DNA of 23,131 bases from Lysobacterales bacterium (GCA_021648045.1 JAKITM010000034.1:1-23131), one strand, 5' to 3'; positions 13,553 through 21,665 are shown, counted from the stretch's first letter. Made by a program: numbers and translations. Notes: generated from the letters alone by a model not told the origin.

Positions 13553-15421
13553 ATGCGTAAAACCACTCGTAAAATTGATGGCAACCTATTTAGGCAACTA
13601 CTCATTGCCGGCTTCCGGGCTACCATTTCGGATAAGGAATACCTCAATAAAATCAATGTATTCCCGGTTGCCGATAGTGATACCGGTACGAATTTGGCGA
13701 TGACTTATGAGGCTATCCTCGATGCAATCAATGGTGCAGACCAGCCGGCGCTAAGGCCGCATGCCTTACTGACCACAATCGCCGATCTTGCCGTTGATAA
13801 TGCCCGTGGTAATTCGGGCGCGATTATGGCCCAGTATTTCGAGGGCTTGAGAGCCTCCACCGGGAGTCAGCGAACACTGAATGCGGCACAACTGGCAGAA
13901 GTTCTAACCCATGCAGCGGAACAGTCGTGGACGGCCATGAGTAAGCCTGTTGCAGGCACCTTGCCTACTGTCTTAATCGCCCATGCCGAGGCCTGGAAGC
14001 AACTGTCCACGACAGAAAATGACTTGCAAATCTTATTTTCTGCTGCCTATAAAAAAACCCAAGAAGCATTACAAAAAACCACCGAACAACTACCGGCTTT
14101 ACGCCAGGCGGGTGTAGTAGATGCCGGCGCACAAGGTTTTGTGGATTTGTTGACTGGCATGCAAGAATTCATCGAAAATGGTTGCCACGCGCCAGAAAAC
14201 ACCACAACGATAGAACATGATGCAGAGCCAGCTGCTACAACCAACAAGCCTAACCAAGACACTGACCCCGTGCATCATCTCGATAACCAGCCCGTCTACC
14301 GCTTCTGTACCGAATGCGTGGTTGTCAGCGACAAACTGGATCGCCCGGGGTTGATTGCCGCACTGGAAAAAACCGACTGTGATTCATTGGTCGTCGCTGG
14401 TACAACCGGTAAAGCCCGAGTTCACCTGCACACCAATAATCCAGCTGAAACTTTCTTGCTCTGCGAAGAATTTGGTCAGGTATTACGCCAAAAAGCGGAT
14501 GATATGAAGCGCCAGCACAGCCTGCAAGCACATACCGGAAAAGTCGCTGTAGTCGTCGATTCTACCGCTGACATTGATGCAGATGATATCGATCGCCTGC
14601 ATTTACACATGGTACCGGTGCGCTTGATGTTAGGCGATACCGAATACCTCGATAAAGTTTCTATCAGTCCGGCGGAGTATTATAAAAAGGTAAAAGCCTT
14701 AAATACCGTGCCGAAAACATCCCAGCCCCCGCCCGGTGATTTTCGTCGTCAATTCGAACTACTTACCAGCCACGGCTATAAAGTTCTTTACATCGGGCTT
14801 TCAGCGGCACTCAGCGGTACTTTTCAGGCGGCTATAACCGCCGCTAAAAACTTTGATAAAGATCAAATAGTCTGCTTTAACTCCCGCACAGCTACAGCAG
14901 GCCTTGGCCTGATGGCCAGTTATGCGGCAGAGGCTGCTGCCCAAGGCATGGATTTAGAGAAAGTGCTAGCAGTTACCCGAAAAATTCGCACACGCACCAC
15001 CACCTCCGCATTAATAACCGATCTGAGCTGGGGCGCACAAGGTGGCAGAATTCCGGCCTTAGCATTGTGGCTGGTAAAACACCTGCGCTTGTCGCCGTTA
15101 ATTCACAATTCGCCAGCGGGAGAGTTAAAAGTTTACCGGGTACTGGTGGGGCGGAAGAATCGTTTTCAGCGTTATGCCAAAAAACTATCTGCTGAACTCA
15201 ACCACCAACGGGTTTATCGAATTGTTATTGCGCATTGCGATGCGCTGGAAAATGCGAAACTCATCCGCCGTCAACTGCTTCAGCAACACTCGGGGATTTA
15301 TTCCTGCCAAATTGTTGATATTAGCCCTGCCATTGGTGCTCATGTGGGACTCGGTGGAATCGCTGTCGGTATTCAGGACTATATTTCACCAACAAATATA
15401 CTCGAAGAAGGCGCCGACTAA
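13553..15421 (+). CDS. Fused fatty-acid kinase: FakA-like DAK2 kinase plus FakB-like DegV domain
   Basis: The 622-residue protein joins two normally separate subunits. Residues 1-200 are a DhaL/DAK2 kinase domain with the metal/nucleotide motif PVADSDTGTN (39-48) and ARGNSGA (84-90). Residues 248-326 match the FakA middle domain, including CTECVV and HLHT (291-294), where FakA carries an essential histidine. Residues 331-622 form a DegV domain with VVDSTADI, TSQPPPGDF (389-397) and LSAALSGTFQAA, the fatty-acid-binding fold of FakB. In Firmicutes, FakA phosphorylates a fatty acid held by FakB. The next gene is plsY, which uses acyl-phosphate, and the stop and start codons overlap by one base. 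Activity on fatty acids is inferred from the domains and the neighbour. Confidence 0.85.
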   Translation: MRKTTRKIDGNLFRQLLIAGFRATISDKEYLNKINVFPVADSDTGTNLAMTYEAILDAINGADQPALRPHALLTTIADLAVDNARGNSGAIMAQYFEGLRASTGSQRTLNAAQLAEVLTHAAEQSWTAMSKPVAGTLPTVLIAHAEAWKQLSTTENDLQILFSAAYKKTQEALQKTTEQLPALRQAGVVDAGAQGFVDLLTGMQEFIENGCHAPENTTTIEHDAEPAATTNKPNQDTDPVHHLDNQPVYRFCTECVVVSDKLDRPGLIAALEKTDCDSLVVAGTTGKARVHLHTNNPAETFLLCEEFGQVLRQKADDMKRQHSLQAHTGKVAVVVDSTADIDADDIDRLHLHMVPVRLMLGDTEYLDKVSISPAEYYKKVKALNTVPKTSQPPPGDFRRQFELLTSHGYKVLYIGLSAALSGTFQAAITAAKNFDKDQIVCFNSRTATAGLGLMASYAAEAAAQGMDLEKVLAVTRKIRTRTTTSALITDLSWGAQGGRIPALALWLVKHLRLSPLIHNSPAGELKVYRVLVGRKNRFQRYAKKLSAELNHQRVYRIVIAHCDALENAKLIRRQLLQQHSGIYSCQIVDISPAIGAHVGLGGIAVGIQDYISPTNILEEGAD

Positions 15422-16053
15422 TGCTGTATTTGATGCCCGTCCTGCTGGCTTACTTGATCGGCTCGGTATCCGGAAGTTTACTGCTAGGACGACTGCGTAA
15501 TGTTGACATCCGCACTCAAGGCAGCGGCAATGCCGGCGGCACCAATGCCTTTCGTACCCAGGGTTTGATTTTTGCCCTCGGTGTCATTTTTATCGATATT
15601 GGCAAAGGTGCATTAGCCGTTGCCATTCCTAGCTTGATGAACATCTACCCCACTGAACCCATGCTGGTGGCAGCCTGTGGCTTCGCGGCCATTATTGGGC
15701 ATTGTTACCCGCTATGGCATAAGTTCAGAGGCGGCAAAGGCGCAGGTACTTTTATCGGCGTAATGCTGATGCTCGCGCCTGTTTATATTCTCCCGGCTTT
15801 GCTGGTATGGCTAACAGTATTGTTCATCAGCGGTTATGTTGGCCTGGCAACTATAATTGCAGTTTGCGCACTTATACCCTTGGTCTTAATCGATTCAAGC
15901 AGTGATTACGCGCTTAAATTATTGGTGTTTTCAGCTGCCGTTTTAATTATTTTTACCCATCGCGAGAACATCCGCAAACTCCGCAGCGGCACTGAAAATC
16001 GCTTTGAAAGGGCTCGCTTTGAAAACTGGTTTAAACGCCCGAGTGACGGATGA
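15421..16053 (+). CDS. plsY: Acyl-phosphate:glycerol-3-phosphate acyltransferase PlsY
   Basis: A 210-residue inner-membrane protein with five or so hydrophobic segments and the PlsY loops GSGNAGGTNAFR (34-45), GHCYPLWHKFRGGKGAGT and the later HRENIRKLRSGTE. PlsY moves the acyl group of acyl-phosphate to the 1-position of glycerol-3-phosphate, the first step of phospholipid synthesis. Its ATG overlaps the stop of the fused fatty-acid kinase (TAATG), and its own stop overlaps birA (ATGA), so all three are translationally coupled. The usual acyl-phosphate source, PlsX, is not in this window. Confidence 0.94.
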   Translation: MLYLMPVLLAYLIGSVSGSLLLGRLRNVDIRTQGSGNAGGTNAFRTQGLIFALGVIFIDIGKGALAVAIPSLMNIYPTEPMLVAACGFAAIIGHCYPLWHKFRGGKGAGTFIGVMLMLAPVYILPALLVWLTVLFISGYVGLATIIAVCALIPLVLIDSSSDYALKLLVFSAAVLIIFTHRENIRKLRSGTENRFERARFENWFKRPSDG

Positions 16054-17042
16054 ACCCGCAACAGTTACAACTGCTGCAATTACTTGCAAGTGCAAACACT
16101 GTAAGCGGGCAACAACTAGGAGAGGTGCTAGGCATCTCCCGGAATGCAGTATGGAAACACCTGCAAAAACTGCGTAAACTCGGTCTGGAAATTAAAGCGG
16201 TTTCCGGCAGTGGTTACCAATTACTCAGCCCTTTGGAACTCTTTGACAAAGATCGCATCCTCGCGCTAATCGCACAGAATTCGCTGCAGTTGCCTGGGCA
16301 GCTCATTCTAAAAATGACAACCGAATCAAGCAATGATGACCTCAACAATTTACCCCACGACCAGCACCATGGCAGCGTGGTTATTGCAGAGCACCAATCC
16401 GCCGGCCGCGGTCGCCGGGGGCGTACATGGGTATCGCCTTTTGGGCGAAATATCTATCTTTCTATGGGTTGGGAATTCCAACATGGCATTAATCAGGTTG
16501 CGGGCCTATCGCTACTGACCGGTGTTGCGGTAGTTAAAGCCTTAAGAACATTCCAGGTTAAGGATACCCAGCTTAAATGGCCAAATGACATATTACGCGG
16601 CTCAGATACGGCGCTTGCCAAATTGGGGGGTTGTCTTGTGGAAGTCAACGGCGATATCGCTGGCCCCTGCCAGGCCACTATCGGTATAGGGCTGAACCTA
16701 CGGCTGGCTGATTCATCTCAAATTGATCAAAGCTGGGTAGATTTACGCGACCATGAAAGCTTATCCCGCAATGCACTTGTGGCTGAAGTAATCAGCCAGT
16801 TGCTACAACTACTACCAGTGTTTTCCGCCCAGGGCTTGCAACCATTTATCCACGACTGGAACAAATATCATGCCTACGCCGGCAAGCTGGTACAGCTAAC
16901 AGGGCCGGAAACAAACATCAGTGGTATCGCCACAGGCATCGATGAGCAAGGGGGCTTATTAGTCAGCAATAAAACAGGGCAAACCACCATTCACAGCGGT
17001 GAAGTGAGTTTGTTTCCAATTAATACACATCCTCAAGACTAA
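16050..17042 (+). CDS. birA: Biotin-protein ligase / biotin operon repressor BirA
   Basis: The 330-residue protein has an N-terminal winged helix (about 1-60, SGQQLGEVLGISRNAVWKHL), the ligase signature GRGRRGRTW (119-127), KWPNDI and the biotin-site stretch KLGGCLVEV, and a small C-terminal domain. It attaches biotin to the acetyl-CoA carboxylase carrier protein and, with bio-AMP, represses biotin genes. The DNA-binding domain is complete, so repressor function is expected. It overlaps plsY by four bases (ATGA). The linkage to fatty-acid activation and PlsY fits membrane-lipid metabolism, since its main client begins fatty-acid synthesis. Confidence 0.95.
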   Translation: MNPQQLQLLQLLASANTVSGQQLGEVLGISRNAVWKHLQKLRKLGLEIKAVSGSGYQLLSPLELFDKDRILALIAQNSLQLPGQLILKMTTESSNDDLNNLPHDQHHGSVVIAEHQSAGRGRRGRTWVSPFGRNIYLSMGWEFQHGINQVAGLSLLTGVAVVKALRTFQVKDTQLKWPNDILRGSDTALAKLGGCLVEVNGDIAGPCQATIGIGLNLRLADSSQIDQSWVDLRDHESLSRNALVAEVISQLLQLLPVFSAQGLQPFIHDWNKYHAYAGKLVQLTGPETNISGIATGIDEQGGLLVSNKTGQTTIHSGEVSLFPINTHPQD

Positions 17043-17071
17043 TTTTCTGTGATCACACGAGCCTATACGAC

Positions 17072-17077
17072 TATAAT
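17072..17077 (+). promoter_or_regulatory. Putative -10 element for the SPOR-domain gene
   Basis: A perfect TATAAT lies 27 bases before the ATG at 17105, in the 62-bp gap after birA. No good -35 is seen; GTGATCAC (17049-17056), an 8-bp palindrome, occupies that position. Confidence 0.4.
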
Positions 17078-17104
17078 GACAGCTCATTCCATTGATGTAT
17101 TACT

Positions 17105-17812
17105 ATGCTGAGTCGTTTTCTCCTAATCATTCTAATCGTTATCAATATTCTTGTAGTCGCTTGGTTTATGGCTCAACCGCCTGCAACTGAGAATATTGAC
17201 ACCCCACAGGCAAACACACAGCCTGAAAACCTACTGACTGATGGGCAGAGTGTTATTGATCTTCAATTGCTTTCCGAAACCGACCCGAATACCGAATTTG
17301 GCAGCATTTGTGCCACCATCGGCCCGCTGGAAAGCGCCGCCATGGTTCGCCGTTTACGCGACCGCCTGAGCGCCTATGCATCACGCATCCGAGAGCGCCA
17401 GACAGAAGCCCGGGTAGAACGCGGGTTTTGGGTTTATCTGCCCATCGCCGATTCCCGCAATGCCGCCATCGAATACACTAACCAGTTGGGATCCATGGGA
17501 ATCAATGATTACTTTGTGGTTACCTCCGGTGAAATGCAGAATGCCGTATCCCTAGGCCTGTATAACAATCTTCCGAATGCTGAAATGCGACAGAAACAAC
17601 TGCAAGCCTTAGGCTTTAACCCGCAACTGGGCGCCCGGCGGGAATATGAAACCCGCTACTGGCTTGACTACCAACTTTTGGATGATGTCGAGTCACCCTG
17701 GAAGAGTATTTCACACTCCACAGCGGATGCCCGTCGCTTCCAAATTCAATGCTGGCAAGAGGACAGCCTGCCTGAAACCAGTGAAGATAGTATGGAAGTG
17801 GCAATTAATTAA
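17105..17812 (+). CDS. SPOR-domain-like membrane-anchored protein
   Basis: A 235-residue protein with one N-terminal hydrophobic helix (about 3-23) and a SPOR-like C-terminal region. ICATIGPLESAAMVRRLRD and LGLYNNLPNAEMRQKQLQALGF follow the two-repeat SPOR pattern, with YWLDY near the end. SPOR domains bind glycan strands lacking stem peptides and often act at the septum. In related gammaproteobacteria a protein like this follows birA-coaX and precedes tRNA genes. Here it follows birA directly and precedes tRNA-Thr, which supports the assignment. No Shine-Dalgarno is evident. Confidence 0.75.
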   Translation: MLSRFLLIILIVINILVVAWFMAQPPATENIDTPQANTQPENLLTDGQSVIDLQLLSETDPNTEFGSICATIGPLESAAMVRRLRDRLSAYASRIRERQTEARVERGFWVYLPIADSRNAAIEYTNQLGSMGINDYFVVTSGEMQNAVSLGLYNNLPNAEMRQKQLQALGFNPQLGARREYETRYWLDYQLLDDVESPWKSISHSTADARRFQIQCWQEDSLPETSEDSMEVAIN

Positions 17813-17872
17813 CGCTTTATTTGTAGCAAATGATTGCCAAAGCGGCTGTTTTTCCATACAATGCACGCCCCC

Positions 17873-17894
17873 AAGTTGTTTGTGTAAACAACTT
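17873..17894. repeat. Perfect 9-bp stem hairpin just before tRNA-Thr
   Basis: AAGTTGTTT-GTGT-AAACAACTT is a perfect inverted repeat with a 4-base loop. It ends 6 bases before the tRNA and begins 60 bases after the SPOR gene stop. There is no U-run after it, so it is not a standard terminator. It could guide processing of the tRNA leader or be a protein-binding site. Confidence 0.6.
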
Positions 17895-17900
17895 ACATGT

Positions 17901-17976
17901 GCCGGTATAGCTCAGCTGGTAGAGCAACTGATTTGTAATCAGTAGGTCCCGGGTTCGACTCCTGGTGCCGGCACCA
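17901..17976 (+). tRNA. tRNA-Thr (anticodon TGT)
   Basis: The 76-nt sequence folds as a standard cloverleaf. The acceptor arms GCCGGTA and TGCCGGC pair (one G-U); the D arm contains AGCTCAGCTGGTAGAGC; the anticodon arm ACTGA-TTTGTAA-TCAGT reads TGT; the T arm is CCGGG-TTCGACT-CCTGG. CCA is encoded and followed by a run of Ts. It is a single tRNA rather than the Tyr-Gly-Thr cluster common after this kind of locus. Confidence 0.97.
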
Positions 17977-18007
17977 TTTTTTATACCCCCGCGGGATAAC
18001 TTAACCG

Positions 18008-18013
18008 TATAAT
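18008..18013 (+). promoter_or_regulatory. -10 element 8 bases before the thioesterase start
   Basis: A perfect TATAAT in the context CGTATAAT ends 8 bases before the ATG at 18022. No ribosome-binding site is present. A transcript from it would start at or within a base or two of the ATG. The -35 region is poor. Confidence 0.4.
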
Positions 18014-18021
18014 CATTCACT

Positions 18022-18435
18022 ATGATTGGTATCTTTGAGTTTCCATATACAGTATTAGGCGCAGACATTGATGAGCTTAATCATGCGGCGAACTATCATT
18101 ATTTGCGTTGGATGCAGGGTGCGGCTGTGGCTCATTCGAGCGCCAACGGCTGGAGCCCGCAAAAATATCTAGCCCAGGGGTCCGGTTGGGTAGCGAGATC
18201 ACATAACATTGTTTACCTCAAGCCGGCCTATGAAGGCAATGCGCTGATTATAAAAACCTGGGTTAGTGCTATGAAATCCGCCACTTCACAGCGACATTAT
18301 GAAATAATGAATGCTGACGGGGAAATGCTGGCCAAAGCTGAAACCAATTGGGCTTTTATCAAGCTCAGCACCCAAAAGCCTACACGGATACCCATTGAAG
18401 TCGCAAAATGCTTTAAGATAAAGAACGCTGCCTAG
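18022..18435 (+). CDS. Hotdog-fold acyl-CoA thioesterase (4HBT/YbgC-like)
   Basis: A 137-residue single hotdog domain. The active-site stretch DIDELNHAANYHYLRWMQ (15-32) follows the 4HBT pattern, with Asp15/Asp17 and His21-x-x-Asn24. A further motif, HNIVYLKPAYEGNALIIKTW, is typical of the YbgC/FadM type. Such enzymes hydrolyse acyl-CoA thioesters in the cytoplasm; chain length cannot be read from sequence. A -10 hexamer lies only 8 bases before the ATG, suggesting a leaderless message. Confidence 0.85.
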   Translation: MIGIFEFPYTVLGADIDELNHAANYHYLRWMQGAAVAHSSANGWSPQKYLAQGSGWVARSHNIVYLKPAYEGNALIIKTWVSAMKSATSQRHYEIMNADGEMLAKAETNWAFIKLSTQKPTRIPIEVAKCFKIKNAA

Positions 18436-18491
18436 ATTGTGTTTTACACTTTTATTATATACATTAATTAGTTCGCCCAAGGAGAGCTCTC

Positions 18492-19553
18492 TTGCTTCAA
18501 ACCAAATCAACCATCAGAAATTTATTAATTGCCTTAACTCTCGGTACCACATCTTTTAGTGTTGCTGCTACCAATGTGGTCATCCAGACAACCATGGGCG
18601 ATATTGAAATTGAGTTGTTTGATGAAGAAACACCGGGCACTGTCAGCAATTTTTTAAACTATGTAAATGATGGCGACTTTGAAAACTCCATAATTCATCG
18701 TAGTGTCCCCGGTTTTATTATTCAGGGTGGTGGTTTTACTTTTGCGGATGGCGTGCTTGGTAGTGTACCTACCGACTCGACAATCGCCAACGAGTTCAAC
18801 CGATCGAACCTCCGCGGCACCATTTCCATGGCTAAACTTGGCGGCGACAGAAACAGCGCAAGCAGTCAATGGTTTATTAATCTTGCCGATAACCCGGGCC
18901 TTGATGGGGATGACGGTAATGGTGGCGGATTCTTTACAGTTTTCGGTCAGGTCATTGGCAATGGAATGGTAACTGCCGATGCCATTGCAGCTTTACAAAG
19001 AGTGAATGCCGGCGGTGCCTTGACTCAGCTACCCGTGCGGCATTTTAATGGCACCGTACTGGAACCGAACCTAATTTTTTCTGACATTAACATTATCGAA
19101 CGAAACTTCAGCATTAACGCAGGAATTAGCGATGTCTGGGCTAATCCAGCGGCCACAGGTCAAGGCTTCTATATTGTAGTGTTCCCTGAAATCAACATGG
19201 TTTCACTTGCGTGGTTTACCTATGATACAGAGCTTCCTGCTCCAGAAACAGTCTCCAATCTTGGCTTTGCCGGCCACCGCTGGTTAACCGCCCTTGGACC
19301 AATCAACGGCACTGCAGTTGAAATGGATATTGATATCGCCAGCGGTGGACTTTTTGAAACAGCCACTGAAATTCAACACACCGACCCTGTTGGTTCTGAT
19401 GGTTCAATAACGCTAAGCTTTACGGACTGTAACTCGGGCACAATTGAATACAACATTCCATCAATTAATCAGTCTGGAAGCATCCCTATTCAACGAATTG
19501 TTAACGACAACATTCAGCTCTGTGAGTCCTTATCACCGCAAACAATTCAGTAA
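18492..19553 (+). CDS. Exported cyclophilin-type peptidyl-prolyl isomerase with extra C-terminal domain
   Basis: The 353-residue protein starts with a signal peptide (cleavage about residue 26). A cyclophilin domain follows (about 28-200), with NFLNYVNDGDFENSIIHRSV, GFIIQGGGF and SQWFINLADN matching the PpiA-like catalytic core. Residues 205-345 form a second domain (GISDVWANPAATGQGFYIVV, LAWFTYDTE, HRWLTALGPINGT). It resembles a beta-rich domain seen at the ends of many secreted gammaproteobacterial proteins (x-W-x-NP-x-x-x-GQGF ... W-x-TYD ... W), whose function I do not know. Start is TTG, chosen because AAGGAG stands 7 bases upstream and the signal peptide begins there. Confidence 0.88.
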   Translation: MLQTKSTIRNLLIALTLGTTSFSVAATNVVIQTTMGDIEIELFDEETPGTVSNFLNYVNDGDFENSIIHRSVPGFIIQGGGFTFADGVLGSVPTDSTIANEFNRSNLRGTISMAKLGGDRNSASSQWFINLADNPGLDGDDGNGGGFFTVFGQVIGNGMVTADAIAALQRVNAGGALTQLPVRHFNGTVLEPNLIFSDINIIERNFSINAGISDVWANPAATGQGFYIVVFPEINMVSLAWFTYDTELPAPETVSNLGFAGHRWLTALGPINGTAVEMDIDIASGGLFETATEIQHTDPVGSDGSITLSFTDCNSGTIEYNIPSINQSGSIPIQRIVNDNIQLCESLSPQTIQ

Positions 19554-19583
19554 CAACGATTGGGTTTTATTGGCACCCGAGGA

Positions 19584-20528
19584 TCAAGCCAGATTTAATT
19601 TCTCCCTGGGATTGAATTCAAGCTCATCGCGCATTTTCTCATATAAGGCTTTTGCCTTATTGTCGCTAACAGGTGGCAATACAACTTGCAGCACCACATA
19701 AAAATCCCCAGCAGGTGCGCCCGGTAAACCACGGCCTTTAATGCGCATTTTTTTACCTGTTTGTGAGTCTTCAGCAATTTTTAATCCGACCTTGCCCTGT
19801 GGTGTCGGCACTTCAATTATTGCGCCTAAAGCCGCTTCCCACGGTGCTAGGGGTAAGTTCATGAAAATATCCTTACCCTCTAATGTGTATAAGTGGTGTT
19901 TTTTGAACTGCACCTCAAGCAATAGATCGCCGTCCGGTCCATCACCCGTACCGGGACTACCCTGGCCTGCGAGACGGATACTTTGTCCTTCGCGGATACC
20001 CTTGGGAATTTTCACATTTAGACGGCGGAGTTTTGCGACTGGCCTGCCATAGTCATCATGCTTTGGAATCTGTAAGCTGAAATTACGCGTGATTCCATCA
20101 ATAGCGTCTTCGATATCGATGCTGACACGAGCGCGTATGTTTTCACCACGGGCGCTATAAGCCTGTTGCTGACCGCCGTATTGCGCACCGCCTCCACCAC
20201 CGAATAAGTCTTCAAAAAAGCTACTAAAACCCGAGGCGCCACCGTGTCCGCCGCCAAAACCGGTTTGCTGTTGCCAGCCTGGAGGTCGCTGAAAACCCTG
20301 TTGCCCGGCTTTCCAGTTCGCACCTAACTGGTCATAGGCTGCGCGCTTATCTTTATCCTTCAGAACTTCGTAGGCTTCACCAACTTCTTTGAATTTTTCC
20401 GTGGCGTCAGCTTCTTTGCTAACATCGGGATGATATTTACGCGCCAGTTTTCTGTAGGCTCGCTTAAGCTCATCCTGTGATGCTTTGCGCTCAACCCCTA
20501 AGATTTTGTAATAATCTTGATATTCCAT
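19584..20528 (-). CDS. cbpA: DnaJ-like co-chaperone CbpA
   Basis: The 314-residue protein has a J domain (1-70) with HPD at 33-35, a Gly/Phe/Gln-rich linker (about 75-130) and two beta-rich substrate-binding domains (GENIRARVSIDIEDAIDGI onward). It lacks the zinc-finger CxxCxGxG repeats of DnaJ, so it is the CbpA type. CbpA stimulates DnaK and in E. coli also binds curved DNA. The start has AGGGGAA seven bases upstream. No cbpM follows; the next gene is convergent after 30 bases. Confidence 0.92.
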   Translation of the reverse strand: MEYQDYYKILGVERKASQDELKRAYRKLARKYHPDVSKEADATEKFKEVGEAYEVLKDKDKRAAYDQLGANWKAGQQGFQRPPGWQQQTGFGGGHGGASGFSSFFEDLFGGGGGAQYGGQQQAYSARGENIRARVSIDIEDAIDGITRNFSLQIPKHDDYGRPVAKLRRLNVKIPKGIREGQSIRLAGQGSPGTGDGPDGDLLLEVQFKKHHLYTLEGKDIFMNLPLAPWEAALGAIIEVPTPQGKVGLKIAEDSQTGKKMRIKGRGLPGAPAGDFYVVLQVVLPPVSDNKAKALYEKMRDELEFNPREKLNLA

Positions 20529-20694
20529 TTATTTCCCCTGGACCACCCTAGGCTGCTATGCACACAGAGGTCCTGATTAATTCCTACATACCAGTATAAA
20601 TGCGGGTTTTTAGGCGCTTTTTCAAGCGTAAAAGCAAACTGATATTAACCCTGACATAGGCTACAGCAAACACCTTATTAACAGGAGTTTATCG

Positions 20695-20700
20695 TATAAT
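20695..20700 (+). promoter_or_regulatory. -10 element 6 bases before the apaH start
   Basis: A perfect TATAAT, again as CGTATAAT, ends 6 bases before the ATG at 20707. AGGAG occurs upstream but is 19 bases from the ATG, too far to act as a ribosome site. A leaderless apaH transcript is suggested. Confidence 0.4.
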
Positions 20701-20706
20701 CGCAAT

Positions 20707-21540
20707 ATGTCGATATGGGTAATTGGTGACATTCAGGGCTGCTACGGAACATTTTCGCGGCTACTGGAAAAAATTCAGTTTGATCCGGTCGCCGATCAGC
20801 TCTGGCTCACTGGTGACCTGGTTAATCGCGGCGGTCAGTCGCTGGAAACTTTGCGTCTTATTTACAGCCTGCGCTCGGCAGTTACCAGCGTGCTCGGAAA
20901 TCACGACATTCACCTGCTCGCCGAAGATTATAAATATCCGCAAGGCGGCACTAGCAATAAAGAATTTGAGGCTATCTTTAAAGCCCATGATCGGGAAAAT
21001 CTAATCCAGTGGTTAAACCGACGGCCTTTGTTATTTCAGGACAAAGCCAGCAAGCACCTTTTAGTACACGCCGGACTGCTGCCGCGTTGGAAAGTCAGGG
21101 AAGCACTGAAAATGGCGGGGGAAGTTGAGTCCCTACTACAGAGCAACAGCCGCGCAAAATATTTTGCTAAAGTCTATGCTCAGCATTCCAGCGGCTTGGT
21201 ACCCAAGCTCGGAACCTTCCGGCGAATGCGCCTGGCAACCAGCGTATTTACCCGCATGCGCTTTGCCAATGCTAGAGGCCAACTGGATTTAAAGTCTTCA
21301 GGCCCTCCCGGTTCACAAAAAAAAGGTTTTAAACCCTGGTTTGAGGCAAAAACCCGGCGTAAGAAAAAGTGGACGGTTTTATTCGGGCACTGGGCCGCAC
21401 TGGGCTTGTATCAGGGCAATGGGGTTATTTGTCTAGACAGTGGTTGCGTTTGGGGCGGTAAGCTAACCGCCATGCGCCTGGAAGATCGGCACATTGTTCA
21501 GGTTAAACGCAAAAAATCCTGTCTTAAATACTCTGCCTAA
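20707..21540 (+). CDS. apaH: Bis(5'-nucleosyl)-tetraphosphatase, symmetrical
   Basis: A 277-residue calcineurin-type phosphoesterase with the metal motifs GDIQGCY (7-13), GDLVNRG (36-42), GNHDIHLL, HAGLLPRW and GHWAALG. ApaH splits Ap4A into two ADP and also removes Np4 caps from RNA. Length matches the family. It lies divergent from cbpA and convergent with folA-thyA-lgt. Confidence 0.95.
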   Translation: MSIWVIGDIQGCYGTFSRLLEKIQFDPVADQLWLTGDLVNRGGQSLETLRLIYSLRSAVTSVLGNHDIHLLAEDYKYPQGGTSNKEFEAIFKAHDRENLIQWLNRRPLLFQDKASKHLLVHAGLLPRWKVREALKMAGEVESLLQSNSRAKYFAKVYAQHSSGLVPKLGTFRRMRLATSVFTRMRFANARGQLDLKSSGPPGSQKKGFKPWFEAKTRRKKKWTVLFGHWAALGLYQGNGVICLDSGCVWGGKLTAMRLEDRHIVQVKRKKSCLKYSA

Positions 21541-21583
21541 TAATAACCCAAACGATACTTGTAAGACTCAACCTCAATTCATC

Positions 21584-21641
21584 TTCTCGCACGCAAAGTT
21601 AATGCCTGGTTTTCTTTGCGCTCTTGGCGCCTTTGCGAGAA
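21584..21641. repeat. Inverted repeat between convergent apaH and folA
   Basis: TTCTCGCACGCAAAG (21584-21598) is complementary, with an unpaired block, to the right part ending CTTTGCGAGAA (21631-21641). The right part also contains GGCGCC and a second CTTTGCG at 21614-21620. The CTTTGCG...GGCGCCTTTGCGAGAA wording recalls short interspersed repeats in environmental genomes. It could fold and help end both transcripts. Confidence 0.45.
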
Positions 21642-21665
21642 ATAATGTTTTGACCTTCAGCAGCA

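Noticed and set aside
17977..17995. T-run plus CCCGCGGG after tRNA-Thr as an intrinsic terminator
   Set aside because: The T-run precedes the small palindrome, so the order is wrong for a standard terminator in the plus direction.
20529..20706. Search for cbpM or a small gene next to cbpA
   Set aside because: Neither the cbpA downstream gap (30 bases) nor this divergent gap contains a plausible cbpM frame.
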